Origin: an uncultured Microbacterium sp.
GTDB taxonomy: Bacteria > Actinomycetota > Actinomycetes > Actinomycetales > Microbacteriaceae
Assembly: GCF_900078385.1 (NCBI RefSeq)
Contig: NZ_FLQR01000006.1
Location: 310,001 to 374,000, forward strand
Length of the DNA: 64,000 bases
Reading direction: 5' to 3'
In this document: positions 1 through 8,964 of the stretch, piece by piece
How the letters are laid out: every line of letters begins with the position of its first letter
How positions within the stretch are numbered: the first letter of the stretch is position 1
Program-made: the position numbers and the translations under genes
The notes under the pieces: generated by a model
Seen by the model: only the letters and a program-made list of their open reading frames with translations
Database searches by the model: none
What the model was told of the DNA's origin: nothing

Positions 1-635
1 ACCTTCTCGACCGCGCGTTCTGGCGCGACGTGGCCGCGACGATGTGGGCCTGGTTCCTGGGGCTGTCCATCGCCGTCATCTCCGGCGCCGTGCTCGGCTT
101 CATCATCGGCTCGAGCCGGTTCCTCGAACGGGCCACCCAGTCCACGATCGAGTTCCTGCGGCCGATCCCCTCCGTCGCGATCATCCCGCTCGCGGTGCTC
201 CTGTTCGGCACGAAGATCCAGTCCGAGCTCCTGCTCATCGTCTACGCGTCGATCTGGCAAGTGCTCCTGCAGGTCATCTACGGGACGAAGGACGTCGACC
301 CCGTCGCCGACGCGACAGCCCGCAGCTACGGACTCAGCCGCTGGCAGCGCATCCGCCACGTCGTGTGGCCGACGACGCTCCCCTACCTCATGACCGGCAT
401 CCGTCTGGCCGCCAGCGTCGCGCTGATCCTCGCCATCACGGCGGAGCTCATCATCCAGACGCCCGGCCTCGGCAAGCAGATCGCAGAGACCCGGGAGGGC
501 GGCGCCGTGACGAGCATGTACGCGCTCATCCTCGCGACCGGTTTCATCGGCGTGCTCATCAACCTCGTGATGCGCGTCATCGAACGACGGGTGCTGAGAT
601 GGCACATGTCCGTGCGGATGGAGCTGGTCGGATGA
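1..635 (+). CDS. ABC importer permease, SsuC/TauC-like (5' partial)
   Basis: Inner-membrane permease subunit of an ABC importer of the nitrate/sulfonate/taurine class. The frame is open from the window edge (first full codon at base 3). The residues before the first possible start, ending in FWRDVAAT, line up with FGDRFWRDV in the next gene, so roughly 50 N-terminal residues lie outside the window. Several hydrophobic helices and the ATPase-contacting loop (ARSYGLSRWQRIRH) are visible. The stop overlaps the next start as ATGA at 632, so the two permeases are translationally coupled and probably form a heterodimeric channel. Substrate cannot be read from a permease; sulfonates, nitrate-like anions or aromatic acids are all possible. 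Confidence 0.88.
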   Translation, partial: LLDRAFWRDVAATMWAWFLGLSIAVISGAVLGFIIGSSRFLERATQSTIEFLRPIPSVAIIPLAVLLFGTKIQSELLLIVYASIWQVLLQVIYGTKDVDPVADATARSYGLSRWQRIRHVVWPTTLPYLMTGIRLAASVALILAITAELIIQTPGLGKQIAETREGGAVTSMYALILATGFIGVLINLVMRVIERRVLRWHMSVRMELVG

Positions 636-1402
636 ACGCCGTCAAGACCGCCCTGTTCCTCGTCGGGCTGCCCCTCATCCTCATCGCCGTCTGGTGGATC
701 GCGACGCTCGGCAACACGAACTACCTCGTGCCGACGCCCGGCGGCCTGCTGTCCGCCTTCGTCGACACCTGGTTCGGGGACCGCTTCTGGCGCGATGTGC
801 TGCCCAGCGTCGGCCGGCTCCTCGTCGGCATCGCCGGCTCGGTGATCCTCGGCGTCGGTCTCGGTATCCTCATCGGCTCGTTCCGCACGCTGCGGCAGGT
901 GCTGGAGCCCCTGCTGGAGTTCTTCCGTGCCATCCCGCCGCCCGTGCTGGTCCCGGTGCTCGCCCTCATCCTGGGCATCAGCGACCAGATGAAGATCGCC
1001 GTCATCATCTTCGGGTCGATGTGGCCGGTGCTGCTGAACACCATCGAGGGCGTCCGCGCCACCGACGAGGTGCAGCGAGACACCGCCCGCAGCTACCGGC
1101 TCACGAAGGCGCACCGGCTGCAGTTCCTGACCCTGCCCGCCGCGGCGCCGCAGATCATGACCGGCGTGCGGCAGAGCCTGTCGATCGCCCTGATCCTCAT
1201 GGTGATCTCCGAGATGACGTACTCGTCGTCGGGTCTCGGCTTCACCATCATCCAGTTCCAGAGAAACTTCGCCATCCCCCAGATGTGGAGCGGCATCCTG
1301 GTCCTCGGGCTCATCGGCCTCGCCCTGAGTCTCGTGTTCCAGCTCGTCGAGCGCCGCGTCCTGGCTTGGTACCACGGTTTGAGAGAGGTGCAGCGTGCCT
1401 GA
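632..1402 (+). CDS. ABC importer permease, SsuC/TauC-like
   Basis: Second permease (256 aa) of the same importer. An N-terminal membrane helix (residues about 7-25) is followed by the BPD_transp_1 helices and a coupling loop with ARSYRLTKAHRLQ, the counterpart of ARSYGLSRWQRI in the upstream permease. The ATG at 632 overlaps the preceding stop by four bases. A longer reading frame exists upstream in the same phase, but it is the shadow of the first permease. Two permeases with a single ATPase is common in this importer class. Start is confident; substrate is unknown. Confidence 0.9.
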   Translation: MNAVKTALFLVGLPLILIAVWWIATLGNTNYLVPTPGGLLSAFVDTWFGDRFWRDVLPSVGRLLVGIAGSVILGVGLGILIGSFRTLRQVLEPLLEFFRAIPPPVLVPVLALILGISDQMKIAVIIFGSMWPVLLNTIEGVRATDEVQRDTARSYRLTKAHRLQFLTLPAAAPQIMTGVRQSLSIALILMVISEMTYSSSGLGFTIIQFQRNFAIPQMWSGILVLGLIGLALSLVFQLVERRVLAWYHGLREVQRA

Positions 1403-2231
1403 TTCCACCACCCCCGTCCTCGTCGTCGAAGGCCTGCGCAAGGTCTACCCCGCCCCCACGGCGGGAGGACAGAGCGTCGAGGCCATCCGTGACCTCACCT
1501 TCACGGTCCCCCAGGGACAGCTCGTCTGCATCGTCGGCCCGTCCGGCGCCGGCAAGACGACGCTCCTGAAGTGCATCGCCGGGCTCCTGCCGCCCACGGG
1601 CGGAAAGCTCGAGCTGCAGGGCAAGCCCATCAGCGGGCCGCCCCGCACGATGGCGGTCGTCTTCCAGGAGTACGGGCGCAGCCTCTTCCCCTGGATGACG
1701 GTGCAGGCCAACGTCGAGCTGCCGCTGAAGAGCGCGGGCATCGGCAAGGCCGAGCGCCACGCGCGGTCGCACGAAGCGCTCATCGCGGTGAACCTGGCCG
1801 ATGCCGGCGACAAGTACCCGTGGCAGCTCTCCGGCGGCATGCAGCAGCGCGTTGCGATCGCCCGGGCCGTCGCCTACCGCCCGGAGATCCTCATCATGGA
1901 CGAGCCGTTCGCGGCCGTCGACGCGCAGACGCGTGCGGAACTCGAGGACCTCGTCCGCAAGCTCTGGAAGGAGCTCGGCGTCACGGTGCTCTTCGTCACG
2001 CATGACATCGACGAGTCGGTGTACCTCGGCGAGCGCGTCATCGTCCTGTCGAACCGGCCGACGGTCGTGCAGGACGATGTGGTCATCGACCTGCCCGCCG
2101 AGCGCGATCAGCTCACGACCCGGTCCGACCCGCGGTTCGCCGAGCTGCGCCTGAAGATCTACGGCGAGATCCAGCGCGCGAAGGACACGACCGGCGACAC
2201 CATGACGGTGCGGACGATCCCCGCGGGCTGA
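1395..2231 (+). CDS. ABC importer ATP-binding protein, SsuB/TauB-like
   Basis: ATPase (278 aa) that energises the two upstream permeases. Visible motifs are Walker A GPSGAGKTT (about residue 48), Q-loop VVFQEYGRSLFPW, signature LSGGMQQRVAIARA, Walker B ILIMDEPF with the following AAVDAQTR, and the switch His in FVTHDIDE. The FPWMTV segment after the Q-loop is typical of nitrate/sulfonate/taurine ATPases. GTG start at 1395 lies inside the end of the permease gene (8-bp overlap). The importer's binding protein is not downstream, so it is expected left of the window. Confidence 0.92.
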   Translation: MPDSTTPVLVVEGLRKVYPAPTAGGQSVEAIRDLTFTVPQGQLVCIVGPSGAGKTTLLKCIAGLLPPTGGKLELQGKPISGPPRTMAVVFQEYGRSLFPWMTVQANVELPLKSAGIGKAERHARSHEALIAVNLADAGDKYPWQLSGGMQQRVAIARAVAYRPEILIMDEPFAAVDAQTRAELEDLVRKLWKELGVTVLFVTHDIDESVYLGERVIVLSNRPTVVQDDVVIDLPAERDQLTTRSDPRFAELRLKIYGEIQRAKDTTGDTMTVRTIPAG

Positions 2232-2293
2232 GCCCGATCTCCGCCGTTCGGTCGCACGGATGCCGGGGCCGGCGCACAGAGACGAGGACCTGC

Positions 2294-3496
2294 ATGACCG
2301 CGATCACCCCTCGCCGGGCGGCGGCGGCGACGCTCGTCATCGCGTTCTGCCTCGTGGCGGCGAACATGCGGTCGGCGATCACGGCCGTCGGGCCGGTGCT
2401 CGATCGCATCGGCGCCGACACGGGACTGTCCGTCGCGGCCCTCGGGATGATCACCTCCGTGCCCCTCCTCGTCTGGGCGGCTGTCTCACCCTTCGCCCAC
2501 GGAGTGAGCCGCCGCTTCGGCCTGTCCCACAGCCTGCTGGGCGCTCTCGCGCTGCTCGCGGCGGGAGTCGTGATCCGCTCGCTCCCCGGCTCGAGCGTCT
2601 GGCTGTGGCTCGGGACGCTGCTCATCGGCGCGGCCCTCGCATTCGGCAACGTCCTCATGCCGGCCGTCGTGAAGCGGGATTTCCCGGGTCGCGTGCCGCT
2701 CATGATGGGCGCCTACTCGGCCCTCCTCGGTGCGTTCGGCGCGCTCGCGTCCGGGGTCGCCGTGCCGCTGGCCCGCCTGCCGCTCGGCGAGGGCGAGACG
2801 GGCTGGCGTTTCGCCCTGCTCGTCACCGGCGGCGCGCTCCTGCCGTGGGCGATCGCGCTCTGGTGGCGCACGATCCGGCGTGAGGACGCCGATACCGACG
2901 GCGCGGCCCCCCGCGCGCGCCGCGCGATCTGGTCGGACCCGGTCGCCTGGACCGTCGCGGGCTACATGGGGCTGCAAGCGTCCAGCTTCTACATCTTCGT
3001 CACGTGGATCCCGGCGATCTCGACCTCGATAGGGCGGAGCGAGGAGCTCTCCGGTATCGATGTCGCGGTCTACCAGCTGTGCTCACTGGCCGGATCGCTC
3101 ACGCTGCCGCTGATCCTGCGCGGCCGGGCCGAACGCCTCATCCCGGCCGCTCTGCCCGCACTCGGGCTCCTCGGCATCGCGGGCCTCCTCCTCGCTCCGC
3201 ACGCGATCCTCGTCTGGATCGCCGTCATCGGACTCTTCTCCGGAGCTTCGCTCAGCATGTGCCTCACGCTCATGGCCCAGCGCGCCCGGGACCAGGACGG
3301 CGCGACAGCCCTGTCCGGCATGTCGCAGTCGGTCGGGTATCTCATCACCGCGATCGGCCCGGTCGCCTTCGGAGCGTTGCACGCGCTCAGCGGAGACTGG
3401 ATCGGGCCGCTTCTCCTCTCCGCCGCGATCATGCTCGGGCAAGGTGTCGTCGGCGTCGTCGCGGGCCGCGAACGCTTCGTCTTCGAGCGCCGCTGA
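2294..3496 (+). CDS. MFS transporter, CynX/NimT family
   Basis: Twelve-helix major facilitator carrier (400 aa) of the cyanate/2-nitroimidazole type. The opening FCLVAANMRSAITAVGPVL and the later RRFGLSHSLL and GALASGVAVPLA segments fit that subfamily. Length is typical. The ATG at 2294 has a GAGG ribosome site about six bases upstream. It sits between the ABC importer and the aromatic hydroxylase, so import or export of a small organic anion related to either is possible; nothing in the sequence fixes the substrate. Confidence 0.85.
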   Translation: MTAITPRRAAAATLVIAFCLVAANMRSAITAVGPVLDRIGADTGLSVAALGMITSVPLLVWAAVSPFAHGVSRRFGLSHSLLGALALLAAGVVIRSLPGSSVWLWLGTLLIGAALAFGNVLMPAVVKRDFPGRVPLMMGAYSALLGAFGALASGVAVPLARLPLGEGETGWRFALLVTGGALLPWAIALWWRTIRREDADTDGAAPRARRAIWSDPVAWTVAGYMGLQASSFYIFVTWIPAISTSIGRSEELSGIDVAVYQLCSLAGSLTLPLILRGRAERLIPAALPALGLLGIAGLLLAPHAILVWIAVIGLFSGASLSMCLTLMAQRARDQDGATALSGMSQSVGYLITAIGPVAFGALHALSGDWIGPLLLSAAIMLGQGVVGVVAGRERFVFERR

Positions 3497-3529
3497 TCCG
3501 CCCCAGAGCCGGCGTTCACATGACCGCAC

Positions 3530-3558
3530 TTGATTCGTTGGGGTACTGACGATATTGT
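3530..3558 (+). promoter_or_regulatory. Putative sigma-70-type promoter for the FAD monooxygenase
   Basis: TTGATT at 3530-3535 and TATTGT at 3553-3558 are separated by 17 bases in a locally AT-richer stretch, about 37 bases before the GTG start of the hydroxylase. The MarR regulator encoded just after the hydroxylase would be expected to act here, but no clear palindrome was identified. Confidence 0.4.
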
Positions 3559-3594
3559 GGACCCATTCCGCTCACGCCTTCGAAGGAGATCGAC

Positions 3595-5502
3595 GTGCAG
3601 TTCTATCGAGACGGCTACCGCCCCGGCGACCCCGATATCCACCCGGCCGCGGGGTGGGGAGTGGACCGCCCTGCCGACCTCCCCGCCGAGATCGACGTCC
3701 TGATCGTGGGCACCGGCCCCGCCGGCACCGTCCTCGGTGCGCAGCTCGCCGGGTTCCCCGGCATCCGCACGCGGATCGTGGAGCGCCGCGAGGGCGCGCT
3801 CGAGGTGGGCCAGGCCGACGGCGTCGCGTGCCGCACCGTCGAGATGTTCCAGGCGTTCGGTCTCGCCGACGCGCTCATGCGCGAGGCGTACTGGGTCAAC
3901 GAGGTCCGCTTCTGGGGGCCGTCCGCGCAGGACCGCTCCCGCATCGAGCGCACCGGCTGGGTCGAGGACACCCCCGAGGGTCTCAGCGAGATGCCGCACG
4001 TCATCGTGAACCAGGCGCGCATGCAGCAGTACCTGCTCGACCACATGGCCCGCTCCGCGAGCCGCATCGAGCCGGACTACGGGATCGAGTTCGTGACGCT
4101 CTCGGTCGGCGAGGGCGAGTACCCGGTCGAGGTGACGCTGCGCCGCGGCGAGACGGAGTTCACGGTTCACGCGAAGTACGTCATCGGCTGCGACGGGGCC
4201 CGCAGCAACGTCCGCCGTGCGCTCGGGCTGTCGTTGAAGGGCGACGCCGCGAACCACGCGTGGGGCGTCATGGACGTCCTCGCGACGACCGACTTCCCGG
4301 ACTGGCGCACGAAGAACGTCATCCAGTCCGCCGGCAAGGGCAGCCTCCTCATGATCCCCCGCGAAGGCGGCAGCCTGGTCCGCGTCTACGTCGACCTCGG
4401 CGTCGTGCCGGCGGGCGACACGACGATCCGCGGCACGACCGCGGAGCAGCTGGCGGCGGTCGCGAACGACATCCTGCACCCGTACACGATCGATGTGAGG
4501 TCGGTGGCCTGGTCGTCGGTGTACGAGGTGGGCCAGCGCCTCGCCGACCGGTTCGACGACGTCGCCCCCGCGGACGCGGACGCCGACACCGCGCTGCCCC
4601 ACGTCTTCATCGCAGGCGACGCGTGCCACACGCACTCCGCGAAGGCCGGTCAGGGCATGAACGTCTCGATGCAGGACGGCTTCAACCTCGGCTGGAAGCT
4701 CGCCGCCGTGCTGCGCGGTCTGTCCGGTCCCGAGCTGCTGCGCTCCTACTCGGCCGAGCGGCAGTCGGTCGCGAAGGACCTGATCGACTTCGACCGGTTC
4801 TGGTCGGCGTTCATCGCACAGCCCACCGTCGACCCTGAGCACCCCGAGCTCGGCGGCGTCACGAGCGAGCAGATGCAGGCGGAGTTCTCGCGGCAGGGTC
4901 GCTACACGGCGGGCCTCGCGACGACCTACCGCTCCTCGGCCCTCACCGGCGAGGCCGCGCATCAGGGCCTCGCGACCGGGTTCGAGATCGGCACGCGCTT
5001 CCACTCCGCGCCCGTCGTGCGCGTCGCCGACGGCAAGCGGATGCAGCTGGGCCACGCCGCCCGCGCCGACGGCCGGTGGCGCATCTACGCCTTCGGGGAC
5101 GCGGGAGGCAGTGCGCTGCGCGAGGTCGCGACCTGGCTCGGCGAGTCCCCCGATTCCCCCGTCACGCGATTCACGCCGGCCGGGGCCGACATCGACGCCG
5201 TCTTCGACGTGCACGGCATCCTCGCCGGCTCGCATCACGACGTCGACATCACCTCGCTGCCCGAAGTCCTCCTCCCCCACTCCGGGCCGCTCGGCCTGCA
5301 GGACTGGGAGAAGGCGTGGGCGGTCGATCCGGCCGACGACATCTTCGCTGCGCGCGGGATCGGCGCCGCGGGCGCCCTCGTCGTGGTGCGCCCCGACCAG
5401 TACGTCGCGCACGTGCTGCCGCTGGCGGCGCGGGGCGAGCTGACGGACTTCTTCGCCGGCATCCTGCTACCGCAGCGCGAGTGGGCGGCCACCACCCGGT
5501 AG
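3595..5502 (+). CDS. FAD-dependent aromatic monooxygenase (phenol/3-hydroxybenzoate hydroxylase type)
   Basis: Class A flavoprotein hydroxylase (635 aa) expected to hydroxylate a phenolic ring with NAD(P)H and O2. FAD-binding GTGPAG lies at residues 39-44 after IDVLIVG, the DG motif CDGARSNVRR near 199, and the GD motif AGDACHTHSAKAGQGMN near 341. The remaining ~220 residues match the C-terminal thioredoxin-like domain of phenol 2-monooxygenase and MobA-type 3-hydroxybenzoate 4-hydroxylases, which are also about 640 aa. GTG start follows AAGGAGAT at 3583-3590. A MarR regulator follows ten bases downstream, a usual arrangement for aromatic-responsive control. Exact substrate is not decided. 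Confidence 0.87.
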   Translation: MQFYRDGYRPGDPDIHPAAGWGVDRPADLPAEIDVLIVGTGPAGTVLGAQLAGFPGIRTRIVERREGALEVGQADGVACRTVEMFQAFGLADALMREAYWVNEVRFWGPSAQDRSRIERTGWVEDTPEGLSEMPHVIVNQARMQQYLLDHMARSASRIEPDYGIEFVTLSVGEGEYPVEVTLRRGETEFTVHAKYVIGCDGARSNVRRALGLSLKGDAANHAWGVMDVLATTDFPDWRTKNVIQSAGKGSLLMIPREGGSLVRVYVDLGVVPAGDTTIRGTTAEQLAAVANDILHPYTIDVRSVAWSSVYEVGQRLADRFDDVAPADADADTALPHVFIAGDACHTHSAKAGQGMNVSMQDGFNLGWKLAAVLRGLSGPELLRSYSAERQSVAKDLIDFDRFWSAFIAQPTVDPEHPELGGVTSEQMQAEFSRQGRYTAGLATTYRSSALTGEAAHQGLATGFEIGTRFHSAPVVRVADGKRMQLGHAARADGRWRIYAFGDAGGSALREVATWLGESPDSPVTRFTPAGADIDAVFDVHGILAGSHHDVDITSLPEVLLPHSGPLGLQDWEKAWAVDPADDIFAARGIGAAGALVVVRPDQYVAHVLPLAARGELTDFFAGILLPQREWAATTR

Positions 5503-5512
5503 CGTCGTCGGC

Positions 5513-5944
5513 ATGGACGGGCGCGAAGACCTGGACCCGTATCGGCACACCGGGTATCTGCTGCGCCGCGCCCAGCAGTTGCACGTCGCGACCTGGACGC
5601 GCCGCGTGTCGGCGGACACCACGAGCGTGCAGTACTCGATCCTCGCCCTGCTCGACCGCCTCGGGGCGGCCAGTCAGCGGACGCTGTGCGACGAGGCCGA
5701 CCTCGACCGCTCTACGATCGCGGACATCCTGGTCCGGATGGAGCGCCGCGGACTCGTCGAGCGCACACGCGACCCGGACGACCGGCGCCGCAACGCCGTC
5801 ACCCTGACGCCGGAGGGGCATGCCGAGTACGCGCGCCTGCGGCCGCGGGTGAACGCGGCGGACGCCGAACTGACCGGGGCCCTCGATCCGGAGGAGCTGG
5901 CCGCGTTGCGCGCGCAGCTGCGCCGGATGCTCGACTCGGCGTGA
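5513..5944 (+). CDS. MarR-family transcriptional regulator
   Basis: 143-aa winged-helix regulator. The recognition region reads SQRTLCDEADLDRSTIADILVRMERRG split by the usual turn, followed by the wing RTRDPDDRRRNAVTLTPEG, a hallmark of MarR proteins. It starts ten bases after the aromatic hydroxylase and is probably co-transcribed, suggesting autoregulated control of that gene by its phenolic substrate. That role is inferred from context only. Confidence 0.88.
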   Translation: MDGREDLDPYRHTGYLLRRAQQLHVATWTRRVSADTTSVQYSILALLDRLGAASQRTLCDEADLDRSTIADILVRMERRGLVERTRDPDDRRRNAVTLTPEGHAEYARLRPRVNAADAELTGALDPEELAALRAQLRRMLDSA

Positions 5945-5987
5945 GCCGGTGCCGTGGAGGGCGGTTCCCGCCTCCGGTGCCTGTCAG

Positions 5988-6049
5988 AACTCCGCCTGAG
6001 CGACACGGTTCGGGAGGATTCCGGGTTGCAGGTCGGCTGAGGCGGAGTT
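5988..6049. repeat. Long imperfect palindrome between convergent genes
   Basis: Arms at about 5988-6004 and 6032-6049 pair over some 16 of 18 positions (AACTCCGCCTGAGC against GGCTGAGGCGGAGTT), around a 27-base centre. It lies between the MarR gene (+) and the FMN reductase gene (-) and overlaps the reductase stop codon. It can act as a bidirectional terminator. The long centre and well-conserved arms also resemble a dispersed palindromic element. Confidence 0.5.
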
Positions 6050-6590
6050 ACGGCACGGACACCCGCGGCAGCGCCGGCAGGGCCGCCGCGACGGCCCGCG
6101 CGATGGCGGCGGGAAGCGCCTCGCCGCTGATCCGGCGGTCGGTGAAGTCCGCGGTGCGGGCGTACACCCCGACCGGCAGCGACACGGCCCGGAAGAACGC
6201 GAAGAGCGGCCGGAGCTGGTGGTCGATCGCGAGGGAGTGCTGGTCGTCGCCACCCCCGGCGGCCAGCAGCACGGGAGTGCCGGCGAGGGCATCCTGCGGG
6301 ACGAGGTCGAAGAACTCCTTGAACAGCCCGGTGTACGAGCCGCGGTAGATCGGCGTCGCGACGACGAGCAGGTCGGCGCCGGCGATGGCGTCCAGCGCCG
6401 CCGTCACGGCATCCGTCTTCCCGCCGCCGGTGAGCGCGGCGGCGAGATCCCCGGCGATCGGGTGCAGGTCGACGATCTCGCGGACGATGTCGACGTGCGG
6501 CGAGAGCTCGTCCAGGATGCCGTCGATGAGGGCCGCGGTCGTGGACGGCGACCGGAGGGACCCCGAGACGGCCACGACCCGCAGGGACAT
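6048..6590 (-). CDS. NADPH-dependent FMN reductase, SsuE/MsuE-like
   Basis: 180-aa flavodoxin-fold reductase that would supply FMNH2 to the LLM monooxygenase encoded immediately before it. The N-terminal phosphate-binding loop VVAVSGSLRSPSTT and the TPIYRGSYTGLFKEFFDLV segment are diagnostic of the SsuE/MsuE group. The ATG at 6590 shares one base with the stop of the LLM gene (TGATG), so the two are translationally coupled. Such pairs form two-component sulfonate/sulfone monooxygenases. Confidence 0.9.
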   Translation of the reverse strand: MSLRVVAVSGSLRSPSTTAALIDGILDELSPHVDIVREIVDLHPIAGDLAAALTGGGKTDAVTAALDAIAGADLLVVATPIYRGSYTGLFKEFFDLVPQDALAGTPVLLAAGGGDDQHSLAIDHQLRPLFAFFRAVSLPVGVYARTADFTDRRISGEALPAAIARAVAAALPALPRVSVP

Positions 6591-7639
6591 CAGTGCACCA
6601 GCTCCGCCTGCGGCACGAGCGGGAAGACCTGCTCGGCGATGCGCTCCAGCTCCTCCGTGAGTGGGGAGGACTGGATGAGGAGCAGCGAGATGCCGGCCTC
6701 CCCGTACGCGCGAATGCGCTCGGCGACCTGCTCGGGCGTCCCGACGAGATTCGGCCGGAGGCCTCGCGTGCCGACGGAGTACTCGCGCCTGGTCAGCTCG
6801 AGCGACAGCTTCGAGTTGCGCTGGAACTCCTCGAACGACGCGTAGCCGGGAGAGTGCGGGTCGACCGTCGTGATCCGCTCGAGCTCGCGCTGCGCCTCGG
6901 CTTCGGTGTCGCGGACGATGACGTACGCCGGCATCCCGATCTCGCGGAGCGGGCGGTCGTGGATGCGCAGCGACCGCTCCGTGATGTCCGCGACGTTCGC
7001 GCGCACCTCGTCGAGCGTGCCGCCGTGCATGACGTAGGCGTCCGCGAACCGCGCGATCGACTCCTTGCCCGCCTCGCTCTCGCCACCGGCGAAGACGACG
7101 GGCGAGGCCGACGGCTTGGGCTCGACGATCGTGCCCTCGAGTTCGTAGTGGTCGCCCGCGAAGGTGAAGGGACTGTGCTCCCAGAGGCCCCGGAGGACCT
7201 GCACGAACTCCTCGGCCTGCACGTAGCGGTCGTCGTGCGTCGTGAAGCGCCCGCCGAACTGGCGGGCCTCCTCCGCCCACCACGCCGCGACGACGTTGAG
7301 CGCGATGCGGCCCGGAGCGATGGAGTCCAGGGTCGAGACGGTCTTCGCGAGCACGGCGGGCAGGTGGAACCCCGGCCGCACCGCCGTCATGACGCGCAGG
7401 CGGTCGGTGACGGCGAGGATCGCCGCCGTGAGCGACCACGCCTCGAGGCTCGGCGCGTCGATGCCCTTCCGGTCGTTGAGGTACAGCTCGGGGACGAGCG
7501 TCGTGTGGAAGCCGAGCCGGTCGGCGGTCACGGAGACCTCGCGGATCGACTCCCACGTGGCGGCCATGCCCTCCTCGTCGGCGACGTTCCGCAGGAACCC
7601 GCCGTAGACGGGCGTCCAATAGCCGAGATTGATCGTCAT
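6590..7639 (-). CDS. LLM-class flavin-dependent monooxygenase, SfnG/SsuD-like
   Basis: 349-aa bacterial luciferase-like TIM-barrel oxygenase using FMNH2 from the coupled reductase. Recognisable blocks are MTINLGYWTPVYGGF at the start, RLRVMTAVRPGFHLP, SIAPGRIALNVVAAWW, the HDDRY...EEFVQVLRGLW block and GTPEQVAERI near the end. The AVRPGF and GRIALNVV blocks are shared with dimethylsulfone (SfnG) and alkanesulfonate (SsuD) monooxygenases. Likely role: oxidative C-S cleavage releasing sulfite. Neighbours are the sulfhydrylase upstream (ATGA overlap) and the FMN reductase downstream. The substrate is unknown. Confidence 0.88.
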   Translation of the reverse strand: MTINLGYWTPVYGGFLRNVADEEGMAATWESIREVSVTADRLGFHTTLVPELYLNDRKGIDAPSLEAWSLTAAILAVTDRLRVMTAVRPGFHLPAVLAKTVSTLDSIAPGRIALNVVAAWWAEEARQFGGRFTTHDDRYVQAEEFVQVLRGLWEHSPFTFAGDHYELEGTIVEPKPSASPVVFAGGESEAGKESIARFADAYVMHGGTLDEVRANVADITERSLRIHDRPLREIGMPAYVIVRDTEAEAQRELERITTVDPHSPGYASFEEFQRNSKLSLELTRREYSVGTRGLRPNLVGTPEQVAERIRAYGEAGISLLLIQSSPLTEELERIAEQVFPLVPQAELVH

Positions 7640-8964
7640 GGGGTGACCTCCACGGTCTCGATGGATGCGGCGACGAGCGCCTGCGCGATGTCCGCGATGA
7701 TGTCGGCCGGGTCTTCCAGCCCGATCGAGAGGCGCACGGTCGTGCGCGAGATGCCGGCCTCGGCCAGCTGCGTCTCGGTCAGGTGACTGTGGGTCATGGA
7801 TGCCGGGTGGGCGACGAGGCTGCGCGCGTCGCCGATGTTGGCGACGAGCTTGACGAGCCGCAGCGCATCGACGAAACGGTGCACACGGACGCGATCGGCC
7901 TCCGCGTCGCCGGACGAGACGAGGTCGAAGGAGAACACCGCCGGCACGCCGCGCGGCAGGTAGCGGCGCGCGGCGTCGGCCCACGGGCTGGACGGGAGGC
8001 CCGGATGCTGCACGCTCGCGACGCCTTCGTGCTGCGCGAGGTATTCCGCGACGGCGAGCGCGGAGGCGCTGTGCTTGGCGATCCGCAGGTCGAGCGTCTC
8101 GATGCCCTGCAGCAGCTGGAAGGCATTGAACGGCGACAGCGACGGCCCGAGGTCGTGCACGTACTTCGTCTTGATGAGCACGGCGAGCGCCTGCCCGGAC
8201 GGGCCGAACCGGTCCCACAGCACGACGTCCGCGATGCGCGGGTAGGGCTCGGTCAGCTGCGGCCAGCGGGCCGGCTCCGCGCCGAAGTCGAACGAGCCGA
8301 TGTCGACGATGACGCCGCCCATCGAGGTGCCGTGCCCGCCGAGGTACTTCGTCGCGGAGTGCACGACGATGTCGGCGCCGTACTCGCCGGGACGCTGCAG
8401 GTAGGGCGTGGCGACGGTGTTGTCGATGACGAGCGGGACGCCCGCCGCGTGCGCGATGTCGGCGACCGACCGGATGTCGAGCACCTGCGCCGTCGGGTTG
8501 GTCACCGACTCGGCGAACAGGGCGCGCGTCGTGGGTCGCAGGGCCGCGCGCCACGCGTCGAGGTCGTCCTGGTCGACGAAGGTGACGTCGATGCCCCAGT
8601 CGGCGAACGTCTCCTGGAGGAGGTCGACGGTGCCGCCGTACAGCTGGCGGGCAGCGACGATGTGCTCCCCCGCCTTCGCGAGGGCCAGCAGGGAGATCGC
8701 GACAGCCGCCTGACCCGATGCCACGGCCACGGCCGCACGGCCGCCCTCGAGCGCGGCGACGCGCTCCTCGAGGATGAGCTGCGTCGGGTTCGCGGCACGG
8801 CTGTACAGGTTGCCGACCTTTCGCAGCGCGAAGATGTCGGCGGCATCCTGCAGCGAGGCGAACTCGTAGGCTGTGGTCTGGTAGATCGGCGGCGCGACGG
8901 CGTTCTGCGGCGTGCCGGGGGTGTAGCCGCGCTGCACCTGCAGCGACGCGAAGCCGTCGCTCAT
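7636..8964 (-). CDS. O-acetylhomoserine aminocarboxypropyltransferase (sulfhydrylase)
   Basis: 442-aa Cys/Met-metabolism PLP enzyme of the MetY type, joining O-acetylhomoserine with sulfide (homocysteine) or methanethiol (methionine). The PLP lysine is K206 in VVHSATKYLGGHGT; the start FASLQVQRGYTPGTPQ and LYSRAANPT are typical of MetY rather than MetB. The length is characteristic of MetY. Overlaps by four bases with both neighbours, placing it between the alpha/beta hydrolase and the LLM oxygenase. Its position suggests it captures sulfur liberated by the adjacent oxygenase system; it could equally be the housekeeping enzyme. Confidence 0.92.
   Translation of the reverse strand: MSDGFASLQVQRGYTPGTPQNAVAPPIYQTTAYEFASLQDAADIFALRKVGNLYSRAANPTQLILEERVAALEGGRAAVAVASGQAAVAISLLALAKAGEHIVAARQLYGGTVDLLQETFADWGIDVTFVDQDDLDAWRAALRPTTRALFAESVTNPTAQVLDIRSVADIAHAAGVPLVIDNTVATPYLQRPGEYGADIVVHSATKYLGGHGTSMGGVIVDIGSFDFGAEPARWPQLTEPYPRIADVVLWDRFGPSGQALAVLIKTKYVHDLGPSLSPFNAFQLLQGIETLDLRIAKHSASALAVAEYLAQHEGVASVQHPGLPSSPWADAARRYLPRGVPAVFSFDLVSSGDAEADRVRVHRFVDALRLVKLVANIGDARSLVAHPASMTHSHLTETQLAEAGISRTTVRLSIGLEDPADIIADIAQALVAASIETVEVTP

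Noticed and set aside
44..1441. Long open frames in other phases and on the minus strand over the first permease genes
   Set aside because: They are Arg/Pro/His-rich shadows produced by high GC; real permease motifs are in the frames annotated.
3070..5412. 780-codon open frame on the minus strand opposite the aromatic hydroxylase
   Set aside because: Low-complexity Arg/Asp/Val composition, no recognisable domain, and it covers the MFS and hydroxylase genes, whose FAD motifs are clear on the plus strand.
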